Source of the DNA: Tretioscincus oriximinensis | Lineage: Eukaryota; Chordata; Lepidosauria; Squamata; Gymnophthalmidae | NCBI GenBank assembly: GCA_022410635.1 | Contig: JAJVDF010001226.1 | Coordinates: 155,028 to 219,027 of the forward strand | Direction of reading: 5' to 3' | DNA length: 64,000 nt | Shown: positions 11,773 to 64,000 of the stretch, piece by piece | Layout: each line of letters begins with the position of its first letter | Position numbering within the stretch: position 1 is the stretch's first letter | Program-made: the position numbers and the translations under genes | The notes under the pieces: model-generated | What the model was told of the DNA's origin: nothing | What the model saw: the letters and a program-made list of their open reading frames with translations, nothing else | Databases searched by the model: none

Positions 11773-12310
11773 AACACAAGTCACTGTATCCCCCTCAGAG
11801 TCAGGTACACAATATCATAAACCACCCCTACGTGTGGTGAAGCATAAGACCTTGTGTGTAACAAGTTTATAATTTATTCAACACTAATATCATTCATCAA
11901 ATATAAACAATCAAAGTAGCCTCTAACACACCAAAACCGGTCTCAAAGTGTCTACTCTTACTAAGCAATCACATCGTATAAATCAGCTTGACATCCACTT
12001 CATTCCTGTACTCAGTGTGATGTCAGAAATCACATATAGATGAATCTCTCTCTCTCTCTCATAGATCCATATCTGAGTTCATAGTGCAGTAACGTGATTT
12101 AATATGTGATTTCTGACATCACACTGAGTCGGAATAATAGACACGTTGAGACTTTGTGTGTTAGAGGCTACTTTGATTGTTTATATTTGATGAGTGATAC
12201 TGGTGTTGAATAAATTATAAACTTATTACACAAAAGTCTTTATGCTCCACCACACGTAGGGGTGGTGTATGATATTGTGTATCTGAATCTGAGGGAGATA
12301 CAGTACCTTC
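11773..12310. mobile_element. Large foldback element, about 540 bp
   Basis: Two arms of roughly 250 bp are inverted copies: ACTGTATCCCCCTCAGA at the left end mirrors TCTGAGGGAGATACAGT at the right; ACCACCCCTACGTGTGGTG mirrors CACCACACGTAGGGGTGGT; TGTGATGTCAGAAATCACAT (12018) mirrors ATGTGATTTCTGACATCACA (12103). The centre holds a (CT)n run. No ORF. Superfamily and target duplication not determined. Confidence 0.75.
12041..12060. repeat. (CT)n microsatellite
   Basis: About ten CT units at the centre of the foldback element. Confidence 0.8.
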
Positions 12311-13295
12311 TGGTTGTGCTACAGGTCCATGTGTATCAAAACATACAGATGGTGTAACTATATTTTCAATTTAGAAGGGTGTCTTCCTTTGATGGTGATT
12401 GTCACTGCTGGTCTGGAAAACTGTTCAAATGATAATTTGAATTTGCTATGCATTAATCACACACTTGTTTTTAAACTGTTTAAGTCCTGATGAACTAAAC
12501 TAAATCTATTTCTTCAGGATTGAAAGTGTGACTGGGGTCCCAGAAAAGAATGCAAGTAAAATGAGTAATTTGAGTAAGGAGACTTCATTGCTACAGTTGT
12601 AAAACAGAAGGCAATCTGGTACAAGAAAAATATTGTCTAAAGTAAAAGAATAACTACATTAGGTGAATGGAACTGTGTTTCTTTATTTTATTGGTTTGGT
12701 ATTTGGTTATGATCTCTTAGGTTACTGCTAAACACATATTATTGCCATGCCTTAAAAATGGGTGTTATGAAAGTGAGGTAACCTGCATCTGCCTCCATTC
12801 CCACTATCCTTGTGCCCAATCCCTTGAGATGTTTTCCAGAACCTAAAGATAGCATTCAGATTCCATCTGCAAAGGCAATTTCCTGTTGCTTCTCTAGAGC
12901 AGGGCCAAAGCAGAATGAGATTTGGATTTTTATTACTGCCAAAGGCTGGTTCGAATAGAACAGCAGGGTATGTACTCAGCTGCTATTTGGACAGCTATGT
13001 CACTTTGAAAGTGGTATCCTGGGATTCGTAGACTAGTCTTTAAGAGCTAAAAGTTTACACATCAGCTTTATTCAATTTGGAAAAATATATCCTGAAATCA
13101 CTTATGGGTCTTAGCAGCACAAAACAATCTTCATTTGTTGTCACCTTTTTAAAAGTATGTGACTATTCTGACTCTTGCCTAGTCTTAAGTGTAAATGGCA
13201 TTTAATGTACATTTAGCTTATTCTTGTTCTCATCATTCTACCTTATTTTATACTGAGTCCCTGAATGTCTTTCATATACTGGAAGAAAGAAGAGT

Positions 13296-13352
13296 TGTTT
13301 TTTATACCCCTGTTTTCTTAATCCAAAGGGCTTCAAAGCATCTTACATAACT
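13296..13352 (-). repeat. Inverted SINE tail fragment
   Basis: TTTTTATACCCCTGTTTTCTT then AAAGGGCTTCAAAGCATCTTA is the reverse complement of the Sauria-like SINE tail. It abuts a + strand SINE head-on. Confidence 0.6.
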
Positions 13353-13612
13353 TTCTCGAGCAGGCATGAATGGCTCAATTACTAAGGAGATCGGGTTTCG
13401 AAGCACTGTGTCAGACATGGGGAAGGTGAGCACCTTCTCCTAGCCTGTAGCTCTAGCCAACCCAGCTANTTGAAAGCAAGAATTGCAAGAAATTGCAACT
13501 GACAGCCTGGTGGGGAAGATAGAATGTAAGCCTTCGGGCAAAATACCCTTGTAAGCCACTTTGAGTCCCTTTAAAATGTGAGAAAAGCAGGGTATAAGAA
13601 CCCACTTTTNCT
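13353..13612 (+). repeat. tRNA-derived SINE (Sauria-like)
   Basis: Head GGCATGAATGGCTCAATTACTA, B-box GGGTTTCGAAGC, then TAGCCTGTAGCTCTAGCCAA, tail GTAAGCCACTTTGAGTCCC and GGGTATAAGAACCCA, followed by a (CTT)n run at 13612-13652. Confidence 0.8.
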
Positions 13613-13652
13613 TTTTCTTTTTTCTTCTTCTTCTTTTTCTTCTTTTTTTTCA
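13612..13652. repeat. (CTT)n/poly-pyrimidine microsatellite at SINE 3' end
   Basis: Imperfect CTT/TTC repeats directly at the 3' end of the SINE. Confidence 0.7.
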
Positions 13653-14961
13653 ACAGACACCTTATGAAATGTATGGGGCTGAGAGCGTTCCAAAGAATTG
13701 TCACCAAGCTAAGGGGACCCAGCTCATGGGGGCACAGGATCATACTGGGAGACTTCCCTACACTGTTTCTGTTTAATTTTGTAGAAAGGCGTATCTCACG
13801 AAGTCCGTTTTTTATTTAAACAGCAATTTGCCCTTTTGCAATAATTGCCGTAGAATAATCCTTTTTAAAAAATGATTCACAAGCTTTACTATAGATATAT
13901 GTAGAAACTAGGAAATGTGTGACAATCCATAAATCTATTTACACAGAACTATCAACCAGATTTGTTTGTTTAATGTGCTTCGTCTTTGCCCACTTTTTAT
14001 TTTTCACTTAGATTAGTGTATTTAATTATGTTACTTTGTTTGCAATAGCAAACAAATGGTCTTTAAATGAAATAAATAAAAAATGGTATTAATAAACATA
14101 TGAAGTACATTATTAAGTAAATTTCACAGAAGAAACAGTCTCTTGTCATCACATGTAGACAGCCCCACATTAAATACATTAGGTTTTTTATGTGCTGACA
14201 CCATTGACATTGTTATCTCTGTGTATGTTCATTGAAAACTTATTTTGTAGATAAATAAATCCAGTTGAATATTTGGGTAACCGAGGGCATTGTGGAACTT
14301 AACATAATACAAAAACGCTTACAGAGTATTAAATGATTTTGTTTACGTTGAAGGACTTGTAGAGGCAAGGAGATGTTAGACATTTTAGGACCTTTAGGAT
14401 CAATTGCATTTCACTATCCTAGTATTGTATCATCTGAAGATGGATTATCACAGCCATGTCTGAAAGTTTGTGTTTAAACCTTGTTATGGAATATGGCATA
14501 ACATGCCACAAACTAACTGAGATGCTTTCCCTGTTTCATGCACTACATAGGCTTTCGTCAATATGCTGATGGATGTTGCAATCCACAACAACTGGATGCT
14601 ATTAATTTGGGAAGAAAAATGTTTGAATTGCTCCTCCCCCCAACCCCTCCCAAAAAACCAAAACCAAAAACCCCAAACCCCACTGTTCTGTGATCAGAAC
14701 AATTCACAGATTTTCATACTGGATATGATTATCCTGCAGTACGATGTCATGACTCGTTTGCTTCATGGAGGGTAGAAAATTCCGCAATAAGTTATTGTCT
14801 TATATAAGAACTGCTAGATATGATTAGGAAATTGACTTTTCTCTTTATATGTGACAGTTGTATTTTGCTTTTTTATTGTATGCCATATTTAAGACAAAAT
14901 CCTTTTCTGTGCACTGTTTCATTATTTTTACTCTCTCATCGTTCTGTGGAATGATGGTTAG

Positions 14962-56667
<41,706 letters not shown>

Positions 56668-57945
56668 ATATCAAACTTTTCAAGGAGAATATTGATACTT
56701 TTAANGTACTTTTTAAAAAAGAAGATAAAATACTTTTTTAGTTTTTAACAATTCAAGTTACAAAAAGGAAATTTGTAAAAAGCTCCTATCTTGATTTTGC
56801 AAACTTGCTTGAAAATAAATCCAATTTATATACTTTTCTTCATTTTTCACCTTCCTTTTTTTTTTAAATTAACTGTTCGTAGTTTATCAGAGCAGAATTT
56901 TTTATTTCATAATTTACTATAGTGAAAGTAATAACTCTGTTGCAGCTATAATTTACCAAAGCTGGCAAAGCCTTAAGGTCTTGAAAAATTGACCACAGAT
57001 TTAACAACTTGTGATCACAGAGTTATTGGATTTAAGCCAACATAAGACCTTTGTCAAATAAAGCANTTAATTGCATGGAATCAGCTTAAATTTCAGCTAA
57101 TTTTTGGACATGTCTGGAAGATGACACAAAAAGATGAAGCTACACATTGAATAATATGGATATCTGGGTTTTTTTCACCCTCTTTTTAAATTAATCCATG
57201 ATGACCATCATAAACTATTTCCAACTGCTTATGTTTCTCTGATTTTGCAAAAATAATTATTCGGTTATTGGAACTACAATTATGTTATTGGAACTGCAGA
57301 GAGATTGTGGTTAAATTTTACTTTGGCTGCCGAACTCTTCACAGTCACTATTAGTATATACTAGGGAACAAGGTAACCTATATTTGACTGATTTTGTTTT
57401 GAAACCTTAAAAAATAGTCTTGTGTGAGATTATCACAAAGAAAATGGAGAAGGGGTGCTCCACAGAAAATGGAAGATACCTTGGAGATGTCTGCACTGCA
57501 CCTTCTACTGAAAGGATTTATCTTGGAGGATTTATCTTGTAAAAAGTTCAGTTCATGCATTGAACTGGGACTTTCCTATTCTTAAATGTGCCATATTTAT
57601 GTGAAGGCCTCCTAACTCCTCTAGCCAAAGGGCAAGGAACTTTCTTCATGCACAGGTGCAAATAATTGAGAATACTACCTTGGTAACGCTATTGGAAAAC
57701 ATCAGACTCCTTGAAGAGACCACATGAGAATGAAAACAACCCAGTTCAGTATAAGTACCTCCCCAAAGCATCTTTTATCAGCAAAATGGAGGTGTATCTT
57801 CAGTTATGGGTCTTTCATTTGATGTGTAGCTTGGTCCTCATTGAGAATGATAAGTACTCATATTTTTACATATTTATTCCTTGCATAGTATTTTAAACAA
57901 AAATGTGTGAGCCCATTTTCCTTTACCTTGTACATTAAAAATAAA
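56668..57945 (+). other. GABRG1: GABRG1 3' UTR (minimum extent inferred)
   Basis: AT-rich, no ORF of note, and no clear repeat insertions. It contains AATAAA at 56814-56819, 57057-57062 and 57940-57945. The end is not fixed by sequence alone; the non-repetitive character runs on to about 58500, so a longer UTR is possible. Confidence 0.5.
57057..57062 (+). promoter_or_regulatory. Candidate polyadenylation signal AATAAA
   Basis: Canonical hexamer about 390 bp after the stop codon. Other copies are at 56814-56819 and 57940-57945. Which is used cannot be told without transcript ends. Confidence 0.35.
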
Positions 57946-59650
57946 ATATAAAACAGCATGCAATCAATGTGATAACATAAAGCAATGATATTGCTAAGTG
58001 TTGTTCTGTGTAATAATGTATTTTGTGTTTTTGTTATAAATGTGATTTGTTATCACTTGTGAGAAACCTTTGCTATTTCAATCAGAATACATTTCCCCCC
58101 AAAAAAATTGCTGTTCCTAGTTGTTTGCCATACAAACTAAACTCTAACAGGAATTTAGTTTTGTCCTATGCTTTATTTTAAGTGATACAATTACCATATC
58201 TGATTAGGTAGTTTATATGAGGGGGGGGGGGAATAAAGCATATATTCACATAAAACAAAATTATTAGATGTACCTTTAATCCATCCTTAGTCCTGAAGAC
58301 CGGGATTAAATTGGGGGGGANGTTTTTTTGTTTTTTTTAGTCCAATTCTTCAGAACTCAAAAGTGTATATTGNAACAGCAGCTTATTGTAACTATTTTTC
58401 TGTTCATAATGGTCTCCACTGAATTCAGTTGTGCATATTCTCACCAAATGGTCTTAAGGTGGCAGCCTCGGAGAAAGCAGTGGAACCACATGTGTGAGTA
58501 CAGCCAGAAATCACTCTTCCTTCTGAACTTGTTTGTGAACTTCCTTTGAAGTGCAAGGGTCACCAGCAAATTCATCTTCAATCCAACTCAGTTCCTACTA
58601 CCAGAGAAGGCTTTAAAACCTGCTGTAAGAATTACTGAAGTAAAATTTATGCCTTAGCATTCAGGTATTTTATAACGTCTGACTAATTATAATGAGAATT
58701 ATATCAACATCTAATGGCCCGAAGACTAGTCAAACTTTTTATTAGGTCTTTAGGGTGAAGCTTATGAATTGGCTGGGTCTTTCTCTTCAGTGCCTTTTGA
58801 AGTCTCTGGCTTGTTCTGCGTACTTCTTGACCTTTCCATGCCATCACTTTGACCAACAAAATACTTGATCTGTTACATGAAGATACAGTGCTTCCACCAT
58901 AGCTGCCTTAAGAATGACTGCAAGAACAATGTTACAATGTCAACATAAATTGTGAGATGTAATAACGGCCACCAAGCTTGTATGGCTTTTGAGAAAGGTA
59001 TGACCAAATTCCTGAAAAACTGAGTTCTCTATATCTACTAGTCATAGTGATTATTAATGGTTTACTCTTCAGATAAGAGTCAGTGTGACTCGGAAGACTA
59101 GTTGGAGAAGAACATAAACAAGGATATAGCATTATTCTCTGTGAGGCACCTGTTGGTGACTGTAATGTAGACTCTACTCTAAAGAGAAAATGGGTCCAAG
59201 CCAACATCACACACTTTTTTTTCTGAACAAATAACAACCCATTGTAACTGTTGGGTATAATAATACGACATGCATACTATGGTGAATGACTTGGGTAAAA
59301 TTAAAACAATACAGGGCATATAGTAAAATTTAATTTTTAAAATTCATTATAGGTCCTGTTTACCTGNCTTGAAGCTTTTTAATAAAAGTCTTAGGTTGAT
59401 TTGTTGTAGTAGCCGCTCCACACATTTGCATAGAGGAAATTAATTCACTTGACAAATAGAATATAGTCTCTGTCCAAGGAGATGTTGCTGGATAATGTGA
59501 AGGGCAAGCTCCATGTTAAGATTTGTCCACATCTGTGTCAACTATACTGTAGGCAAGTAGGGCTGCTGGGTTCAAATGCTTGCTGGTTCTCCGTGAAAAT
59601 AGAGTAGCATTCTCCAACAAAGGATTTGAACGTGATGTAGAGGCAAGTGT
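57946..59650. other. 3' flank without recognised gene
   Basis: A poly-G run at 58220 and isolated N bases. No gene and no clear repeat. Confidence 0.5.
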
Positions 59651-59655
59651 ACCGA

Positions 59656-59915
59656 ACAGGCATGAATGGCGCAGTCNCTAAGGAGATGGTCTCTCATCTA
59701 AGAGATCGGGATTTGAAACCCTGGGTGAGCACCTTCTAGTAGCCTGTAGCTCTAGGCAACCCAGCTATTGCAACTGACTGCAACTAGATAAATGGGAACC
59801 ACCATAGCCTGAGGGGAATAGAATGTAAGCCTTNAGGCAAAAAATAACTTTGTAAGGTGCTTTGAGTCCCTTTGGGTGAGAAAAGCTGGGTATAAAAACC
59901 CGGTTCTTCTTGCAC
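59656..59915 (+). repeat. tRNA-derived SINE (Sauria-like)
   Basis: Head GGCATGAATGGCGCAGTC, B-box region GGGATTTGAAACCC, TAGCCTGTAGCTCTAGGCAA, tail TTTGAGTCCCTTTGGGTGAG and GGGTATAAAAACCCGGTTC. Confidence 0.8.
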
Positions 59916-60943
59916 ATGCACCCANAAATGCACAAATGTGCTCTGCATGCAAACACAATGTGCTTAATATGAATTAGTTGGCAGTACAACACATGCAGCA
60001 TGAATTAATGTGCTGTCCCAGTAATGTTTTGGGGAGCTGTAATGACATAACTAATGTGTTGTAACACTATTCCTGTACAAAGAATGTGGAATAGTAAACT
60101 TCCTGAAACACTTTACTAAGCCTATGCAAATAAAACTATAGACAAGTACATTTTGTCCCTAGTCCTCTTTTCACTCAACATGTTCATCTTCTGAATAAGG
60201 ATGAGTATGTGCTGCAATCCACATTTTTGTATGTACATGCAAATCCCACCATTCTGCTGATATAGGGCAGGCAGCAAATGCCCTTGGGTTCCTTNTGCCT
60301 GGACCATATTTCAGATTAAGTACAGAAAGCTCCTTAGAATTCCAAAGGCAAATTTCCAATGTATTTTTCCCCTTCACATTCATGGCTGTATTACCAGCTA
60401 CTAGTAGAATACAAGTGGATTATACATGTACCTTTATTTGGCGTACCTTTCCAACTAATACAACTGGGAAAAGATCTGCTTTAATGGCCANGGCTTCTGG
60501 AGATTCATTTAAATAGATTCATTTGGGTTCAAATTTTTCAAAAATGTGTAATGTGTTAGCATTTGGGAATTACTCCACTCCNTTCTTTGTCTGCAGTAAC
60601 TGAAAAATATTGGTGTTTAAAGTTAGCTGTGTATAGGCAGGTGACTGTCTTATATGCTGCATTGCCTGGTGGAGAGTTCTGTGAACTCATTGTGTTTACA
60701 TTTTAGTCTACAGGTGCTAACCTAATAAAAGATATGTAATTTTACCTATTGTGATGCGTGATTTATATAGTTTGAAGCATTAAGATAATTTGAACAGAGG
60801 TTAAATAGCACTTTTCTCCATCAGCTTGTCCTGCTACCATGTCTTCCTATTTACCTCTTTAAAGCTTGATGTAAAAGTGTGACTGGCCACTTGACAAGAG
60901 ACCTGCTGCTATTACTTGTGGAGATACGTCTCGTTCTCTCCGG

Positions 60944-61172
60944 TGGCTTCATCAAACAAACAAAAAGTAGCTGGCAAAGGAGCTAGCAGCACTTTGAGAC
61001 TAACTTGANAAAAGTGGGTGGCATAAGCTTTCATAGATACGTCTACTTCTTCATTAGACGTGTCTACGAAAGCTTATGCCACCCACTTTTCTCAAGTTAG
61101 TCTCAAAATGCTGCTAGCTCCTTTGCTGGACTTTCTACTAGACTAACACGGCTATTTCTCTAAAAAATAATA
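60944..61172. mobile_element. Inverted pair of Penelope-like termini (palindrome)
   Basis: Left arm: GGAGCTAGCAGCACTTTGAG, AAAGTGGGTGGCATAAGC, TTTCATAGATACGTCTACTT. The right arm is its reverse complement with few differences, centred near 61050, then TTTCTACTAGACTAACACGG. Confidence 0.75.
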
Positions 61173-61619
61173 GCTGGGCAATCTCTGGCTGCAATATTGA
61201 TGTCAAGATGGCAGCCAAGGGATTATCACTGTTAATATTGATGAGCGAGGGGCACAGGCAGCATCCTGGTTGCAAACCACTGCTTTGTGAAAGGCATTAT
61301 AAGAAGAGTGCTGCTCTTGATTCCCAGGTACAAAGTACACTACTGTGCTTGTAGAATGCTGACTATGTTTCCTGCAGAACTCACCTAGCCTTAGAAACAG
61401 TGACTGGTCCAAGATGAATAAAAATTAAAAATCAAAGATTAGAGGAGATAGCATCCATTCACTAGTGGCTTTAATCCACATTAAATGTCAGAAAATTACC
61501 CTCTGGCCTTAAATGTGCATTAACATAGGCAGGGAACACTAGCAACTACATGTTACTACACTGAATCCAATTTAAAGCTGCATTTAAAAAACAAATAATG
61601 GGTGTAGTGTCGTCCTAGA

Positions 61620-61823
61620 CTAGGCTGACCAGATGACCCCTTGGCGGTATGTGTGTGAATGTTTGAAAACCCGGTTTTGAGGTGCCTCCCAGTTTTTTCT
61701 GAGGTTTTTTTGTCAAAAAAAGAATTTTTTTGAATTTTTTTTTTAAGTTTCCTCAGAAAAAAACAGGAGGCACCCCAAAAACTGGTTTTCAACCCCCCAA
61801 AAAAGGGTCATCTGATAAGCCTA
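61620..61823. mobile_element. Palindromic DNA element with ACCAGATGACCC ends
   Basis: Ends TAGGCTGACCAGATGACCCC and GGGTCATCTGATAAGCCTA; inner GAGGTGCCTCCCAGTTTTTT mirrors AAACAGGAGGCACCCC. Related to 1813-2388. No ORF of its own. Confidence 0.65.
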
Positions 61824-62039
61824 TCCTAGACTCTACACAACATTTTGCCCATTACTCTGTCCAATCTGTATATTCTATGAGACATTTTCCACCAAATTGC
61901 AATAAGGTGGTGTTTAACAATTGTATCTACAATTTGCATCCTTACTGATTTTAGCTAGTTTTGTGTTGACAAGGCAGAGGAAGAGAGAAAAAGGCCAGTT
62001 GGAGACTACTTTTGATTTATTTATTTTTGATAGATTAAA

Positions 62040-62965
62040 GGTGCTCCAGGCCTTCTTTCCCCCACATCATTAGTCCCACACATGATACTATTGCACATAA
62101 CAATTAGTGCGGCCTTTGACCTCTTCATCCTAATGCTATAAACAACTTCCTAACCTCAAACAGTTACTTATCCATAAGAAGACATACAACACAGATGCAG
62201 AGATGGGTATGAAACCCAGCCACAAACCTAGATGCCAACTGTGTTCACATAGGCATCCTAGCAATGTCATCACATAACCAAATCACACCACCCACAACAT
62301 TAGAAGTGCATTCATCTGTTCATCTTCTAATGTGGTGTACTCCATTCTATGTCATCAAAGCCCTTCAGCACTCTACATTGGACAAACAAGACAATGTGCC
62401 AGAGAATAAATGAAAACAAATCAGATATTTGGAGTGGCAACATTGTTACAGAACACTTCAATTTTCCAGGACATTCCATCTCGGATCCCAGAGCAAATAT
62501 ACTACAAAAGAAGATTTCAAAGAGAAATAGCAGAATTGGAATACATCCACAAATTCCAGTCCATGGGCAAGGAATTTAATAGAGACTATACATTCACACT
62601 ATGCCTTTTATAACACCAGTTAACTTCCCAGCCTATTGAGGGCATTTTTGGACTGTTTTGCTCTCCACTTTTCTGCATATATTTGAGTGATACACTTTAT
62701 CTAGCTCCATTTCTTTCCTCCAGGCCCCTCCCTTCCTTTAAGAGGATTAATGCCTGCACTTTAACTGTACCCGACTGGGGTAATCTCCTCTATCACATTT
62801 ACATGATTGTTATTTCCTGAATTCAGTTTCCTATATAAAGTGTGTCCCTGGCATTTTGTCCGCTAGAATTTGAAGAAGTAGACTTGTCTATGAAAGCTCA
62901 TGCTGCCTCCTTTTCTTTTGTTAGTCTCCAAAGTTCTACAAGCTTCCCTTGCTGGACTTAGCCAT
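62040..62965 (+). pseudogene. Penelope-like retroelement, GIY-YIG region and 3' end
   Basis: The + strand reads TDAEMGMKPSHKPRCQLCS (Cys pair), CSSSNVVYSILC and LYIGQTRQCARE (the YIGQT motif at 62374-62388, with VVY before it: GIY-YIG endonuclease arrangement). Then, in a second and third frame, RINENKSDIWSG, EHFNFPGHSISDP and REIAELEYIHKFQSMGKEFN followed by RDY. At least two frameshifts. The 3' part ends in GAAGAAGTAGACTTGTCTAT, GAAAGCTCATGCTGCC and TTGTTAGTCTCCAAAG, the unit scattered elsewhere in this window. The upstream RT domain was not found. Similar elements in reptiles belong to the Neptune group, by recollection. Confidence 0.75.
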
Positions 62966-64000
62966 AAAGACCAAGCCAAGTAAAGTCAGCTGGTTTGAGA
63001 ATTCTGAGCAACCATATGGAACCATAAGTTCAAATCTATTTTGTGTGAAGACCAAGTATTAAAAAGCCCTGATTTCAAGGTGTCTTTTATTCCTTACATG
63101 AACAGATTTGTGGAGGGTCTTTGGTACATGAATGTGAAGATGAAGGAATCTAATCTTGCACATTTCTGAAAAAAATATTACCCACTGTGAGACTTATGTG
63201 AAGAAGTGAATAATAGAGACATTAAGGGTATATTTATGAAGAAGATTTTTTTTGTATGTTGATCACAGAATATTGTATGGCCTTATCAAAAATATACAGG
63301 GTATGAAATTGGAAGCTAATTAGAAGTAACTAATTGAAAATGAAGTTCATTGCTGAGAAAGAGCAAAAAGGAGAAGAGTTTCTGTCTAGATATGAAAGGA
63401 ATGTGTAACAGCTACCTTGGTATAAATGTAAAGATAGAAGAAAAGTTAGCATTTTTTAAAAAAATGAGGGAGTGACAGCTTAGGCCATTTCCTTTTAATT
63501 TTTATTACTGATGACATTAGCAAAGGTAGGAAATCAGCTTGACTGCAGCTGTTTCAGATAAGACATTGCATGGCTGACAGAGAAAAACAAACAAGCAAAA
63601 GCAAAAACTTGTGAGGGAATTAAATNACAATGGAAGCAGCAATCCCTTATGCTGAAGTTGGAAACTTATGCCGAGGGGAAATCGTGCTGCAGAGAACTGA
63701 TTCTTCTTGTAAGTAGCCTGATTTTCTTTTGCTGAGAATTGGGTGTGTGGAAAAAAGCTGAAGAACTTTTAACTTGGTAAAGGAAAGGATGTTGCGTCTG
63801 ACTTTAGGGAGAGAAGTCTCCTGTGGAAATTCTCCAAAGACTGAAATGTTATAATTGAATTGAATATACTTCTTTAACTTTGTTTCTGAAGATATAGCTC
63901 ACGAAAAGTCAACCCCATCATAGGGGCAATTCGCAGGTGTGGGTTAGACTTTGAAACATTTGAATGGAATTCTGGATGAGCTATTTCTAGAATAGATACC
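62966..64000. other. Right end of window, no recognised feature
   Basis: AT-rich sequence without a gene, exon or repeat I can name. Confidence 0.5.

Larger units (their letters stand above)
777..14961 (+). other. Region upstream of exon 2 (probable intron 1)
   Basis: Contains the repeats listed separately. No exon with a signal peptide plus a donor in the right phase was recognised. Stretches 2740-3600, 6230-7190, 9630-11760 and 12320-13290 show no gene and no repeat I can name. AT-rich simple sequence (TAATAA type) lies at 10616-10652. Confidence 0.5.

Overview
The window is vertebrate nuclear DNA, most likely from a squamate reptile. It carries one recognisable host gene, the GABA-A receptor gamma-1 subunit (GABRG1), on the + strand. 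Eight coding exons (14962-15110, 17883-17950, 38582-38802, 40596-40678, 43872-44009, 46000-46152, 46989-47200, 56398-56667) join in one frame through GT-AG introns and give about 430 residues, from just after the signal peptide to the stop codon. The signal-peptide exon (exon 1) was not found, so bases 1-14961 are probably intron 1, the last 5' flank, or both. Gamma-1 rather than gamma-2 is supported by the residues at the benzodiazepine-site positions (Ile and Leu), the loop wording STLIPINN and CLEGKDC, and the C-terminus.

Nearly everything else that can be recognised is transposable-element debris. The squamate call rests on this: CR1 LINEs in several states of decay (two long minus-strand copies at 24555-26238 and 48732-50019), tRNA-derived SINEs with a LINE-like tail resembling Sauria SINEs (4131, 13353, 31343, 59656), a Penelope-like element with a GIY-YIG-type motif and many scattered terminal pieces, L1-like and other LINE remnants, Tc1/mariner-type MITEs, other foldback elements, the start of a hAT transposase with a BED finger cut by the left edge of the window, and probable Helitron ends.

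Layout: 1-14961 repeats upstream of exon 2; 15111-38581 introns 2 and 3 (intron 3 is 20.6 kb and holds the largest CR1); 38582-47200 a compact block with the ligand-binding domain, M1, M2 and M3; 47201-56397 intron 8 with the second large CR1; 56398-56667 last exon with the cytoplasmic loop end and M4; then a 3' UTR with several AATAAA signals and a repeat-rich 3' flank ending in the Penelope-like element.

I did not find evidence of a new biological system. The points most worth checking are several substitutions at normally conserved GABRG1 positions, an in-frame hydrophobic ORF directly upstream of exon 2, a nested insertion at 41356-42004 that splits a LINE reading frame cleanly and carries a CR1 fragment plus a minisatellite, and a few interspersed families seen here in two copies. 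Isolated N bases occur throughout; one (14980) lies in exon 2.
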